From positions 44,879 through 108,878 of the forward strand of contig NZ_BMGP01000005.1 in NCBI RefSeq assembly GCF_014640255.1: a stretch of 64,000 nucleotides of DNA, in the 5' to 3' direction. Below the pieces are notes generated by a model. It ran no database searches and had not been told where the DNA came from. It was given only the letters and a program-made list of their open reading frames with translations. Within the stretch, counting starts at the first letter, position 1. Each line of letters opens with the position of its first letter. Below, piece by piece: positions 38,997 through 47,391 of this stretch. Origin of the DNA: Subtercola lobariae (GTDB lineage Bacteria > Actinomycetota > Actinomycetes > Actinomycetales > Microbacteriaceae). Position numbers and translations under genes: made by a program.

Positions 38997-39800
38997 CTAC
39001 TCGGCGAGCGGGGGAGTCAGGGCGTAGGCGACGGGCAGAGCATCCGGTCGCTTCGGTGAGAGGCCATCACCCGACGATTGGCGGCGAACGCGGCGCAGCA
39101 CCCACGGCACGAAGTATTCGCGTGCCCACACCAGGTCGCCCGCTCGGGCCTGACGCCAGCTGGCGGCCGGCAGGGGTTCGGGTGAGTTCGGTTGCAGATC
39201 GTTCGGCACATTGAGCGCCGCGAGCACCATTCGTGCGACTTCGTGGTGTCCGTACGAGTTCAGATGCAGGCGGTCAGGCGCCCAGAATGCGGAGTCTTGA
39301 ATCGACGCCAGACCCCACTGGTCGGCCACGATGAGGTCGTGACGGGCCGCGACCGAGCGGATGTTCTCGTTGTAAATCGCCACTTTGCCGCGAATGCCGC
39401 GAAACACCGGCGAGAAACCCACGTCGGTTCCGGTGAAGATCACGATGGTGGCGCCGCTTCGTTTGAGATCGGCGATTCCGGCGTCGAACTGCGCGGCGAT
39501 GAGGTCGGGGTCGGTGCCCGGCCGAATGACGTCGTTGCCACCGGCGGCAATGGTGATGAGGTCGGGCTTGAGCTCAAGCGCAGGCTCGATCTGCTCATCG
39601 AGAATCTGCCGAATGAGACGCCCGCGAATCGCTAGGTTGGCATACGAGAAGTCTCCGTCGGCCTGAGCGCTCAATACTTCGGCCACTCGATCGGCCCAGC
39701 CGCGGTGCCCACCCGGGCTCTGCGGTTCGGGGTCTCCGATGCCCTCGGTGAACGAGTCGCCGAGCGCCACATACCTGCGCCACGGGTGTGGTTCGGTCAC
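38997..39800 (-). CDS. SGNH/GDSL-type esterase
   Basis: 267 residues from GTG 39800, with AAGGAGG upstream; the longer frame was rejected. Catalytic serine in ALGDSFTEGIGD at residue 13, block II glycine in SYANLAIRGRL, block III asparagine in AAGGNDVIRPG near 91, and the Asp-His pair in DRLHLNSYGHHE near 191. No signal peptide, so probably cytoplasmic. A C-terminal region with WAREYFVPWVLRRVRR is typical of the actinobacterial members. Substrate unknown. Confidence 0.9.
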   Translation of the reverse strand: MTEPHPWRRYVALGDSFTEGIGDPEPQSPGGHRGWADRVAEVLSAQADGDFSYANLAIRGRLIRQILDEQIEPALELKPDLITIAAGGNDVIRPGTDPDLIAAQFDAGIADLKRSGATIVIFTGTDVGFSPVFRGIRGKVAIYNENIRSVAARHDLIVADQWGLASIQDSAFWAPDRLHLNSYGHHEVARMVLAALNVPNDLQPNSPEPLPAASWRQARAGDLVWAREYFVPWVLRRVRRQSSGDGLSPKRPDALPVAYALTPPLAE

Positions 39801-39911
39801 AGTCGCGGCCTCCTTCGCGTTCTCGCTCCAGCCTACGACTGCTGCCGGATGCTCGTGCCGCCCACGCGCGAAACCCGCACCTCGGGCCCCGAACCCACCC
39901 GCGGCCCTCTC

Positions 39912-39969
39912 GGCGGTAGTCACTCGAGGCGGTGGTCACTCGTGCCGGTGGTCACTCGGGGCGGTGGTT
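39912..39969. repeat. 16-bp tandem array over the ada/alkA stop codon
   Basis: Three full units and a partial of GGCGGTGGTCACTCG(N). The minus-strand gene's stop (39952-39954) and last codons lie inside the array. Confidence 0.88.
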
Positions 39970-41601
39970 TGCGCGCCAGAGGTGCATGCCGAGGTAACTG
40001 CGCCAGGGCGAGAGCTGCTCGGCGAACCGGGCGAGCTCGCGGCGGTCGGAGGGCAGCCCCAGCGCTGCGGCACCGGCCCTGATGGCGAGGTCGCCGTCGA
40101 GCAGAACGTCGGGAGCGCCGAGCACTCGCATCGCCACGTAGCCGGCGGTCCAGTCGCCGATTCCGGGCAGCGCCGTCAGATCTGCGGTGAGTTGCGCGTG
40201 CGACACTCCTACGTCGACAACGAGCTCGCCCGACGCCAAGGCCTCGGCGACGCGCATGATCGTATCGATGCGCCGTTTCGGCCCACGCAGCACCTCGCGA
40301 CCACCCACCGCGATCTGCGCCGCCGTCGGAAACAGCGTCGTCACGCCCACGCCGTCTGCCCCGGTTGTAGTGCCAGGTCCGCGTTGCCTGGGGCTCGCGC
40401 CCACCCCAGCCATGTTGTCCGGAGCAGATTGGGCGCTCGATATACCAGGGCTTGAGCCCCCACCCGCGGCTGCAGCGTCAGCGGCCATCAGCTCGAGCGG
40501 GTCACCCAGCGCGGCCGCCAGCCTGCCCAGAACGGTTCGCGCGGCCTTTGTCGAGATCTGCTGGCCGATCAGGGCGCGAAAAACTATTTCGTGAGCATCC
40601 ATTGCCCCCGGCAACCGGATGCCCGGCACCCGTTCGACGCTCTCACGCAGCTCGGCGCAGTCGCTCAGCGCTTCATCGATGCTCTGCGCATCGGCATCAA
40701 GATCGAAGAGTCGCCGCACCCGAGCAGCGAGCGTCGAGAGATCGGCGAGGTTCTGCAGCCGCGCCGTGCACACCACGCCGTCGTCACGCACGTCAACCGC
40801 GATGGTGGCCGCACCGTGGGGGAGCCGTAACCCGCGGCGGTACACACCCTCGCTGACGTCTTCGACCCCCGCAATGGCGCGATCGGCCAGGAACGCCATG
40901 ACCCCCGCCCCGTCGAACGGCAGCCGCGCCGGCAGCGTCACCGTCACGAGACCGCCGGGCGTTCCCGCGCCCTCGGCCGTCTCTGCAACGGATTCAGATA
41001 CGAACTGCGGCGCGAGGCGGTGTGCCCGCCGCGCCGCCTCCCGAAGTGCGGTGGGCGAGGTCTCGTACACCGCCGCGATCGTGTCGTTGAAGGCGCGCAC
41101 GCTCGAGAATCCGCTCGCGAAAACCACCTGCGTCACCGGCAGCTCGGTGCTCTGCAGCAGAACCCGGGCGCTTTGCGCGCGGTGAGCCCGGGCGAGCGCC
41201 TGCGGGCCTGCTCCGAGCTCGGCGGTCAGTACCCGGGTGAGATGCCGCGGCGTGTATCCGAGCCGAAGCGCCAGACCCTCCACGCCCTCCCGATCAACCA
41301 CTCCGTCTTCGATCAGCCGCATCGCCCGAGCCGAGAGGTCGTCGCGCAGATTCCACTCCGGCGAGCCCGGCACCGCGTCGGGAAAACACCGCTTGCACGC
41401 CCGCAGCCCGGCCTCATGCGCCGCGGCCGCCGTGAGATAGAAACTCACGTTCTGCGGGTGCGGAGTGCGCGCCGGGCAGCTCGGCCGGCAGTAGATTCCC
41501 GTGGTGTGAACGCCCGTGATGAACTGGCCGTCGAAACGGGCGTCTTTCGCCTTCATGGCACGGTAGCGCTGGTCGAACACGGGGTCGAAAGAACTGGTCA
41601 C
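39952..41601 (-). CDS. Ada/AlkA fusion: alkylation-repair regulator and 3-methyladenine DNA glycosylase
   Basis: 549 residues from GTG 41601. Domains in order: Ada-type zinc and methyl-acceptor domain (about 1-90) with IYCRPSCPAR and CKRCFPDA, four cysteines; AraC-type helix-turn-helix (about 90-195) with LALRLGYTPRHLTRVL; AlkA N-domain; and an HhH-GPD glycosylase domain from about 300 with ALIGQQISTKAART and LTALPGIGDWTAGYVAMR, whose aspartate is in VLLDGDLAIR. It senses and repairs alkylated DNA. About 45 low-complexity residues (GGGSSPGISS...) interrupt the glycosylase domain before TTLFPTAAQIA. There is no O6-methylguanine transferase domain. Confidence 0.93.
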   Translation of the reverse strand: MTSSFDPVFDQRYRAMKAKDARFDGQFITGVHTTGIYCRPSCPARTPHPQNVSFYLTAAAAHEAGLRACKRCFPDAVPGSPEWNLRDDLSARAMRLIEDGVVDREGVEGLALRLGYTPRHLTRVLTAELGAGPQALARAHRAQSARVLLQSTELPVTQVVFASGFSSVRAFNDTIAAVYETSPTALREAARRAHRLAPQFVSESVAETAEGAGTPGGLVTVTLPARLPFDGAGVMAFLADRAIAGVEDVSEGVYRRGLRLPHGAATIAVDVRDDGVVCTARLQNLADLSTLAARVRRLFDLDADAQSIDEALSDCAELRESVERVPGIRLPGAMDAHEIVFRALIGQQISTKAARTVLGRLAAALGDPLELMAADAAAAGGGSSPGISSAQSAPDNMAGVGASPRQRGPGTTTGADGVGVTTLFPTAAQIAVGGREVLRGPKRRIDTIMRVAEALASGELVVDVGVSHAQLTADLTALPGIGDWTAGYVAMRVLGAPDVLLDGDLAIRAGAAALGLPSDRRELARFAEQLSPWRSYLGMHLWRANHRPE

Positions 41602-41607
41602 GCCTCT

Positions 41608-41613
41608 ATTCTG
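41608..41613 (-). promoter_or_regulatory. Candidate leaderless -10 for ada/alkA
   Basis: Minus-strand CAGAAT, six bases before GTG 41601. Confidence 0.35.
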
Positions 41614-41664
41614 CGGCACGGGCATCCGGTGCCCTAGCGAAAATCAGACACGGCTGCAGCATGC

Positions 41665-41750
41665 ACAGCCGAGCACAAAATACAGCACAAACCACGGCAC
41701 GAACCGCAGCACAACACGGCACAAACCAGGGTACTACACAGCACAACTCA
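41665..41750. repeat. Degenerate GCACAA-rich repeat in the ada/alkA-helicase spacer
   Basis: GCACAA/GCACGA recurs every 10-12 bases (AGCACAAAATACAGCACAAA and onward). It is the only structure seen in this 225-base divergent spacer apart from the two -10 candidates. Confidence 0.6.
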
Positions 41751-41812
41751 CCGCGCGACTCACGGCACCACCCACCGCGCGGCCCGCTTGGGCGAGCCGC
41801 CCGATCAGCGGG

Positions 41813-41818
41813 TAAGGT
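41813..41818 (+). promoter_or_regulatory. Candidate leaderless -10 for the helicase
   Basis: TAAGGT, eight bases before GTG 41827. Confidence 0.35.
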
Positions 41819-41826
41819 CTTTCGAA

Positions 41827-43644
41827 GTGACTATTCTGCCCTCATCCAAACCCCCGATCGGAACCAGTGCGGCCGAGCATCTCTCGCCGTCATTTCCCGA
41901 GCGTGCAGCCTGGGGAACCGCCGGAAAGCTCCGCGCCTGGCAATCAGAAGCCCTTACCGCCTATTTCGAACACGAACCACGCGATTTTCTCGCCGCGGCT
42001 ACACCAGGCGCAGGTAAAACGACCTTCGCCCTGCGCCTCGCGGCCGAGTTGCTGGCCAGGGGAACGATCGACCGCATCACCGTAGTCGCCCCCACCGAGC
42101 ACCTGAAAAAACAGTGGGCTGACGCGGCAGACCGGGCGGGCATCCGTCTCGACCCCATGTTCAAGAACAGCCACGGCCGCCACGCCCGCCACTACCACGG
42201 CGCTGCCGTCACCTACGCGCAGGTCGCAGTGCGAGCCGAACTGCACCGCGACATCACGCTGAGCGGCCGCACCCTGGTGATTCTCGACGAAGTGCACCAC
42301 GGCGGCGACGCCCTCAGCTGGGGCGACGCCATACGTGAGGCGTTCGAGCCCGCCACCAGACGGTTGTCGCTCACCGGCACCCCATTTCGTTCAGATACCG
42401 CACCAATTCCCTTTGTGGCCTACCTGCCCGACGAACACGGCATCAGGCTCTCGCAGACCGACTACAACTACGGTTACGGCCGCGCGCTGGCCGACGGCGT
42501 TGTTCGACCCGTCATGTTCATGGTCTACGCCGGCCACATGCGCTGGCGCGACAGCGTGGGCGAAGAGATGGAGGCGCGCCTCGGCGAGGGCAACACCAAA
42601 GACATCACCTCGCAGGCCTGGCGCACCGCGCTCGACCCGAAGGGCGACTGGATTCCGTCGGTCTTGAAGGCCGCAGACCGCCGTCTGAGCGAGGTGCGGC
42701 ATTCGATTCCGGATGCTGGTGGCCTCGTCATTGCGACCGACCACTACGCCGCCCGCGCGTACGCCGAATTGCTCGAGAACATTTCGGGTCAGCCTGTCAC
42801 CGTGGTGCTCTCTGACGAGAAGGAGGCGAGCGACCGCATCGAAGAGTTCTCGAACTCGTCTCGCCGCTGGATGGTCGCCGTGCGCATGGTGTCTGAGGGC
42901 GTCGACATTCCGCGCCTTTCGGTGGGCGTCTACGCCACCTCGGCCGCCACCCCGCTCTATTTCGCGCAGGCCATCGGGCGTTTCGTGCGCGCCCGCCGCC
43001 GCGGCGAGACCGCCTCCATCTTCTTGCCGAACGTGCCGTCGCTGATGGCGCTCGCCGGCGCAATGGAGCTCGAACGCGACCACGCCCTCGACCGTCGCGA
43101 AACGGGCGACCCTGCCATCGACGGGTTCACCCCCGAAGAAGACATGATGGATGCCGCGAATCGCGAAGCCAAGGCATCAGACGCGTTGCAGCAAGAGTTC
43201 AGCTTCGAGGCGATTTCGTCGCACGCCACCTTCGACCGGGTGGTCTACGAGAACACCGAGTTCGGCGCCGAAGCCATCGTCGGCAGCGACGAAGAGCTCG
43301 ACTTCATCGGCATTCCCGGCCTGCTCGAACCCGACCAGGTGCGCGAGCTGCTGCAGCACCGGCAGCAGCGGCAGGCCAAGCGCAAAACCGAGCCCGGGTA
43401 CATCGCGCCGGTCGTCGAGACTCCGGATGCTGCGCCCGCAGCACCGCTGTACCGCACCCTCAAAGAGCAGCGCTCGCTGCTGAACAGCGTGGTGGGCATC
43501 TGGGCCAAGACCTCGGGCGAGCCGCACGGGCTGATCCACGCCGAATTGCGCCGCGTCTGCGGCGGCCCTGCGGTAGCACAGGCCAGCGTGACGCAACTTC
43601 AGGCCAGAATTGCAGTGGTACGTAAATGGATGGGCAGTCATTGA
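41827..43644 (+). CDS. Superfamily 2 DEAD/DEAH-box helicase
   Basis: 605 residues from GTG 41827; the upstream frame to 41788 is unconserved. Motif I ATPGAGKTTFALRLAAEL near residue 52, motif II VILDEVHHGGD near 151, motif III SLTGTPFRSD, and in the second RecA domain AVRMVSEGVDIPRLSVGV (motif V) and FAQAIGRFVRARRRGE (motif VI). The C-terminal 150 residues are variable. It resembles the XPB/ComFA-like group of DNA helicases. No nuclease or methylase neighbour suggests a defence system, so a general repair role is more likely. Divergent from ada/alkA. Confidence 0.88.
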   Translation: MTILPSSKPPIGTSAAEHLSPSFPERAAWGTAGKLRAWQSEALTAYFEHEPRDFLAAATPGAGKTTFALRLAAELLARGTIDRITVVAPTEHLKKQWADAADRAGIRLDPMFKNSHGRHARHYHGAAVTYAQVAVRAELHRDITLSGRTLVILDEVHHGGDALSWGDAIREAFEPATRRLSLTGTPFRSDTAPIPFVAYLPDEHGIRLSQTDYNYGYGRALADGVVRPVMFMVYAGHMRWRDSVGEEMEARLGEGNTKDITSQAWRTALDPKGDWIPSVLKAADRRLSEVRHSIPDAGGLVIATDHYAARAYAELLENISGQPVTVVLSDEKEASDRIEEFSNSSRRWMVAVRMVSEGVDIPRLSVGVYATSAATPLYFAQAIGRFVRARRRGETASIFLPNVPSLMALAGAMELERDHALDRRETGDPAIDGFTPEEDMMDAANREAKASDALQQEFSFEAISSHATFDRVVYENTEFGAEAIVGSDEELDFIGIPGLLEPDQVRELLQHRQQRQAKRKTEPGYIAPVVETPDAAPAAPLYRTLKEQRSLLNSVVGIWAKTSGEPHGLIHAELRRVCGGPAVAQASVTQLQARIAVVRKWMGSH

Positions 43645-43660
43645 GCGAGGGAGCATCACC

Positions 43661-44638
43661 ATGGACTATCTGAAACTCGGCGCAAGCGGCCTCGAGGTGT
43701 CGGCCATCACGCTCGGCTGCATGAGCTACGGTGTTGCAGACCGCGGCAATCACGAGTGGACTCTCGACGAAGAAACGTCACGCCCGTTCATCCGTAAGGC
43801 CCTCGAACTCGGAATCACTACGTTCGACACGGCCAACGTGTATTCAGACGGCACAAGCGAAGAGATCGTCGGCCGAGCGCTGGCCGACTTCGCCTCGCGC
43901 GAAGAGATCGTCATCGCTACGAAGGTGCACGGCCGCATGCGCCCAGGCCCCAACGGCGGCGGGCTCTCTCGGGTGCACATCATGAACCAGATCGATGCGA
44001 GCCTCAGCCGGCTCGGCACCGACTACGTCGACCTTTACCAAATTCACCGGTGGGATGACACGGTTGACATCGAAGAGACTATGGCAGCCTTGCATGACGT
44101 CGTGAAGGCAGGTAAAGCGCGTTACATCGGTGCATCATCCATGTTCGCCTGGCAGTTCGCGAAGGCCCAGTACACGGCCGATCTCAACGGCTTCACGCGT
44201 TTCGTCTCGATGCAAGACCACTACAACCTCATTCAGCGTGAAGAAGAGCGCGAAATGCACCCGTTCTGCGTCGACCAGGGGGTCGGAGTGCTGCCGTGGA
44301 GCCCGCTAGCGCGCGGCCGCCTCACTCGCCCGTGGGGCGAAAGCACTTTTCGCGACGACACCGACAACGTTTCGGCCCGCGTCTATGCCGGCACCGAAGA
44401 CTCTGACCACGGGGTAGTGGATGCCGTCGGCCAGGTCGCGACGGCCCACGGCGTTTCCCGCGCCCAAGTAGCTCTCGCCTGGGTGCGGCAGCAGCCCGCG
44501 GTGACGTCGCCCATCGTGGGGGCTACGAAGCAGCAGCACCTCGACGATGCCGTAGCCTCGCTCGCCCTCACCCTCACCCCCGACGAACTCACCACCCTCG
44601 AGGCCCCCTACACTCCCCACACCCCCACCGGCTTCTAG
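43661..44638 (+). CDS. Aldo/keto reductase
   Basis: 325 residues from ATG 43661, with GAGGGAG upstream. TIM-barrel NADPH enzyme: the catalytic tetrad is visible as aspartate and tyrosine in FDTANVYSDG near residue 51, lysine in IVIATKVHG near 88, and histidine in YQIHRWDD near 128. SPLARGRLTRPWG and the C-terminal SPIVGATKQQHLDDA are the cofactor loops. Closest in style to the YajO/Tas group. The stop codon lies in the first unit of a 16-bp tandem array, so the very C-terminus is repeat-encoded. Substrate unknown. Confidence 0.9.
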   Translation: MDYLKLGASGLEVSAITLGCMSYGVADRGNHEWTLDEETSRPFIRKALELGITTFDTANVYSDGTSEEIVGRALADFASREEIVIATKVHGRMRPGPNGGGLSRVHIMNQIDASLSRLGTDYVDLYQIHRWDDTVDIEETMAALHDVVKAGKARYIGASSMFAWQFAKAQYTADLNGFTRFVSMQDHYNLIQREEEREMHPFCVDQGVGVLPWSPLARGRLTRPWGESTFRDDTDNVSARVYAGTEDSDHGVVDAVGQVATAHGVSRAQVALAWVRQQPAVTSPIVGATKQQHLDDAVASLALTLTPDELTTLEAPYTPHTPTGF

Positions 44639-44720
44639 CGGCCGGGGCCTCGAGCGGCCAGGGCTTCTAGCGGCCGGCGCTTCTAGTGGCCCGCGCTTTT
44701 AGCGGCCGGCGCTGCTAGCG
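44630..44720. repeat. 16-bp tandem array over the aldo/keto reductase stop codon
   Basis: Five full units and a partial: GGCTTCTAGCGGCCGG, then variants such as CGCTTCTAGTGGCCCG. The array begins with the stop codon of the reductase and ends next to the stop of the convergent nitroreductase gene. Confidence 0.92.
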
Positions 44721-44721
44721 A

Positions 44722-45186
44722 TTACGGCTTCGGGTCGATGATGACGATGGGTATTTCGCGGTCGGTTTTGCGCTGGTAGTCGGCGTAGTCGGGGTTGATG
44801 TCGACCATTTTCTGCCAGAGGGCGGGCTTCTCCTCAGGCGTGGCCGTGCGTGCGACGCCGTAAAACGAGTGCGCGCCCACCTGCAGATAGACATCAGGGT
44901 TCGCCTCGAGGTTCAGATACCAAACAGGATGCTTCGGCGCGCCCCCCAGCGAAGCGACGATGATCTGGCGCCCCTCGTCTTCACCGTGGATGAGCGCTGT
45001 GCGCCGCCATACTCCCGTCTTGCGCCCCTTCGTCGTCAGCAGCAACAGCGGAGAACCGTGCCGAAACACCGGTTTCACCCCATCGGTCGCGACATACTCC
45101 GCGATCTGCTTCTTCACCCACTCCGACTCATTGTCGAGCGGATTCTCCGCACTAGACCCAGCTTCCCCAACAATCGCATCGCTCAT
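44722..45186 (-). CDS. Deazaflavin (F420)-dependent nitroreductase family protein
   Basis: 154 residues, ATG 45186. The split-barrel Ddn/DUF385 family is recognised by PLLLLTTKGRKTGVWRRTALI near residue 46, IIVASLGGAPKHPVWYLNLEANPDV near 76, and LWQKMVDINPDYADYQRKTDREIPIVI at the end. Known members use F420H2 to reduce quinones or nitro compounds. Substrate not predictable. It stands alone; a GATGAT hexamer six bases before the start fits the leaderless pattern. Confidence 0.9.
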   Translation of the reverse strand: MSDAIVGEAGSSAENPLDNESEWVKKQIAEYVATDGVKPVFRHGSPLLLLTTKGRKTGVWRRTALIHGEDEGRQIIVASLGGAPKHPVWYLNLEANPDVYLQVGAHSFYGVARTATPEEKPALWQKMVDINPDYADYQRKTDREIPIVIIDPKP

Positions 45187-45214
45187 ACCTTCATCATCGC
45201 GTATTCATCCCCCA

Positions 45215-45276
45215 GTGAGCCCGTTGCGCCCATCTGAGCCCCCTCTACCGGCCTCAATACGCACTAACAGCCTCAC
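45215..45276. repeat. 62-bp palindromic repeat, family A copy 4 (degenerate)
   Basis: Begins GTGAGCCCGTTGCGCC and ends AACAGCCTCAC. Only GTGAG/CTCAC and scattered inner pairs survive, so this copy has decayed. It lies in the 290-base spacer between csp and the nitroreductase start, unlike the other three, which lie between convergent genes. Confidence 0.75.
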
Positions 45277-45310
45277 CCCGAGCAAACTCATCCGCGCGAG
45301 CTTAACTCCT

Positions 45311-45367
45311 CCCACCCACCACAGCATCCGCACCCCTGCATCCGCACCCACCCACCACAGCATCCGC
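45311..45367. repeat. 21-bp direct repeat, 36 bases apart
   Basis: A 21-base sequence (CCCACCCACCACAGCATCCG plus C) occurs identically at 45311-45331 and 45347-45367, with a shorter related copy (GCATCCGCACCC) between. Confidence 0.85.
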
Positions 45368-45387
45368 GCACCCCATTCGCTTAAACC

Positions 45388-45423
45388 GAAGAACCCCCCG
45401 GCCACAAGGCCGAGGGGTTCTTC
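45388..45423 (-). terminator. Long hairpin, second after csp
   Basis: GAAGAACCCC pairs with GGGGTTCTTC, and GGCC with GGCC, around an ACAA loop. It probably ends csp transcription on the minus strand. Confidence 0.8.
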
Positions 45424-45442
45424 AAACGAGCTTCATCATCCG

Positions 45443-45467
45443 GTTTGAATCGCAAAGCGATTCAAAC
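45443..45467 (-). terminator. Perfect hairpin directly after csp
   Basis: GTTTGAATCGC and GCGATTCAAAC pair perfectly (11 bp) around AAA, nine bases beyond the csp stop. Together with the next hairpin it makes a tandem structure that may protect the csp mRNA 3' end. Confidence 0.75.
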
Positions 45468-45476
45468 GAGCCAGTA

Positions 45477-45680
45477 TTACAGGCTGCGGATGTTCTCAGC
45501 CTGCGGGCCCTTCGGGCCCTGAGTTACGTCGAACTCAACACGCTGGTTCTCGTCGAGCGACTTGTAGCCGTTCGATGCGATTGCCGAGTAGTGAGCGAAA
45601 ACGTCGGGGCTGCCATCTTCGGGGGCGATGAAGCCGAAGCCTTTTTCAGCGTTAAACCATTTGACGGTACCAATTGCCAT
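45477..45680 (-). CDS. Cold-shock protein (CspA family)
   Basis: 67-residue single-domain nucleic-acid chaperone. The RNP1 motif [11 protein letters not shown] (residues 13-23) and RNP2 motif DVFAHYSAI (26-34) are intact. ATG 45680 with a strong GGAGGAG site. The leader contains CCCCAC-T-GTGGGG (45713-45725), which may form an RNA structure, as is common in csp leaders. Two tandem hairpins follow the stop. Confidence 0.97.
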   Translation of the reverse strand: MAIGTVKWFNAEKGFGFIAPEDGSPDVFAHYSAIASNGYKSLDENQRVEFDVTQGPKGPQAENIRSL

Positions 45681-45712
45681 GTTAAAACTCCTCCAGGAGC
45701 GTTCTATTTAGA

Positions 45713-45725
45713 CCCCACTGTGGGG
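45713..45725 (-). promoter_or_regulatory. Short perfect palindrome in the csp leader
   Basis: CCCCAC-T-GTGGGG, 33 bases upstream of the csp start. Possible leader hairpin or operator. Confidence 0.45.
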
Positions 45726-45843
45726 CCCTGATAGCGCGGTGCCTGTCATCCATCTTTCAAGCGCAATGGGCAACGGGGCTTGGCCGCGAGCATTCAGAAC
45801 TGCGAGGCACAGCAACTTCACGTACAAGACTACCCCAAAAGAG

Positions 45844-45880
45844 AATGGGATCAGAGCCAAAGCTCTAATCCCATTTTTTT
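45844..45880. terminator. Terminator downstream of tRNA-Leu
   Basis: AATGGGAT with AGAGC pairs with GCTCT and ATCCCATT around CAAA. Seven Ts follow on the plus strand, and CTCTTTT on the minus strand, so it can end tRNA-Leu transcription. Confidence 0.85.
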
Positions 45881-45883
45881 ACT

Positions 45884-45971
45884 TGGTGTCCGAAAGGGGA
45901 CTTGAACCCCTACGCCCATAACAGGCACTAGCACCTCAAGCTAGCGCGTCTACCATTTCCGCCACCCGGAC
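45884..45971 (-). tRNA. tRNA-Leu (anticodon GAG), CCA encoded
   Basis: The minus strand reads GTCCGGG at the acceptor 5' side and TTCGGAC-A-CCA at the 3' end. The anticodon arm is CTAGC-TTGAGGT-GCTAG, so the anticodon is GAG. The GGTTCAAGTCC T-loop region and a long variable arm fit a class II leucine tRNA of 85 bases plus CCA. It reads CUC/CUU codons. Confidence 0.95.
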
Positions 45972-46068
45972 AGGTGTTTTTGATTGCGGCTCACGCTGCA
46001 ACAACAAGGTAAGACGATAGCACGGAACATCCGGTCGCTAAACGCACTCCGCCCAGGCGGCCTGCCGG

Positions 46069-46074
46069 TAGCGT
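46069..46074 (+). promoter_or_regulatory. Candidate leaderless -10 for the M20 peptidase
   Basis: TAGCGT, six bases before ATG 46081. Confidence 0.4.
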
Positions 46075-46080
46075 GAAGTC

Positions 46081-47391
46081 ATGACGTCGACTAGCGATTC
46101 TTCCCTTGACCGAACCGCGCGTATCACTCGCGACCTGATTCGGTTCGACACGAGCAACTACGGCGAGGGTAAGTCGAACGGCGAGACGATCGCCGCCGAG
46201 TATGTCGAAGCCGAGCTGAAGGCGCTGGGCTTGAAGCCGCAGCTGTTCGATTCGGCACCAACCCGCACCAGCGTCGTGACTCGTATCGAGGGCACGAACC
46301 CCGACGCCCCCGCGCTCGTGGTGCACGGCCACCTCGACGTGGTTCCCGCCATCGCCGACGACTGGTCGGTCGACCCCTTCGGCGGTGAGATTCGCGACGG
46401 CATGGTCTGGGGCCGCGGCGCTGTCGACATGAAGAACATGGATGCGATGATTCTCACCGCCCTCGGCGAGATACTCGGCAGCGGTCGCCAGCCCGCACGA
46501 GATCTCGTGGTGGCGTTCTTCGCCGACGAAGAGGCCGGGGGAGTGTTCGGTTCGCACTACCTCGTGCGCGAACATCCGGAGCTCTTCGACGGCGCCGCCG
46601 AAGCCATCAGCGAAGTGGGCGGTTATTCGATCGATCTCGAAGGAAAACGCGCCTATCTCGTACAAACCGGTGAGAAAGCTCTCATCTGGGTCAAACTCAT
46701 TGCGCACGGCCGCGCGGGCCACGGGTCGCAGATCAACGCAGAGAACGCCATCACGCGTCTGGCCGGCGCAGTCGCCCGAATCGGCAGCCAAGAATGGCCC
46801 GTCAAGCTCACCAAAACCACCCGCCAGCTGCTGGATGCCGTGGCCGCAATTCTGGGCCGAGACCCGCAGCGCGTTTCGGCCGAAGAGCTGGCCATCGCCA
46901 CAGGCACGGCGTCGAGGTTCATCTCCGCGACCCTGCGCACCACCACCAACCCCACCCTGCTTTCGGGCGGATACAAGGTGAACGTCATACCCGACCGGGC
47001 CGAGGCGATGATCGACGTGCGAGTGCTGCCCGGCGACGAAGTCGAGGTTCTGGCGCGAATTCGTGAGCTCGCCGGCCCCGACATCGAGCTCGAAATCATG
47101 CACGAAGATGTGGGTCTCGAGACCGATTTTCAGGGCCCGCTGGTCGACCAGATGATTTCGAGCCTCAACCGCTTCGACCCCGGAGCCGAGGTTCTGCCCT
47201 ACCTCTTGTCGGCCGGCACCGACAACAAAGCACTCAGCCTGCTCGGCATCAAGGGCTACGGATTCGCCCCGCTTCAGCTGCCCGCAGACCTCGATTTTCC
47301 GGCGCTCTTCCATGGCGTTGACGAACGAGTGCCGCTCGACGCACTAGTCTTTGGCACAGATGTTCTGACCGATCTGCTGCTTCGCTACTGA
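46081..47391 (+). CDS. M20-family metallopeptidase
   Basis: 436-residue zinc peptidase or acylase. Metal ligands: histidine and aspartate in VVHGHLDVVP near residue 80, the bridging aspartate in WGRGAVDMKNMD near 115, the catalytic and ligand glutamates in FADEEAGG near 150, and the C-terminal histidine in LFHGVDERVPL near 413. A dimerisation domain lies between, with RAGHGSQINAENAI. Actinobacterial members are annotated as dipeptidases; substrate unknown. No signal peptide. Confidence 0.93.
   Translation: MTSTSDSSLDRTARITRDLIRFDTSNYGEGKSNGETIAAEYVEAELKALGLKPQLFDSAPTRTSVVTRIEGTNPDAPALVVHGHLDVVPAIADDWSVDPFGGEIRDGMVWGRGAVDMKNMDAMILTALGEILGSGRQPARDLVVAFFADEEAGGVFGSHYLVREHPELFDGAAEAISEVGGYSIDLEGKRAYLVQTGEKALIWVKLIAHGRAGHGSQINAENAITRLAGAVARIGSQEWPVKLTKTTRQLLDAVAAILGRDPQRVSAEELAIATGTASRFISATLRTTTNPTLLSGGYKVNVIPDRAEAMIDVRVLPGDEVEVLARIRELAGPDIELEIMHEDVGLETDFQGPLVDQMISSLNRFDPGAEVLPYLLSAGTDNKALSLLGIKGYGFAPLQLPADLDFPALFHGVDERVPLDALVFGTDVLTDLLLRY

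Noticed and set aside
41827..43644. Defence-system helicase
   Set aside because: The SF2 motifs are real, but there is no nuclease, methylase, phospholipase or recombinase neighbour; flanks are a repair gene and an aldo/keto reductase.
44630..44720. CRISPR array
   Set aside because: Units are 16 bp, contiguous and degenerate, with no spacers; no cas genes in the window. The same holds for the arrays at 35231, 37919 and 39912.
45739..45921. Short plus-strand open frame between csp and the tRNA
   Set aside because: It runs through the terminator and into the tRNA-Leu gene on the other strand; no ribosome site or family match.
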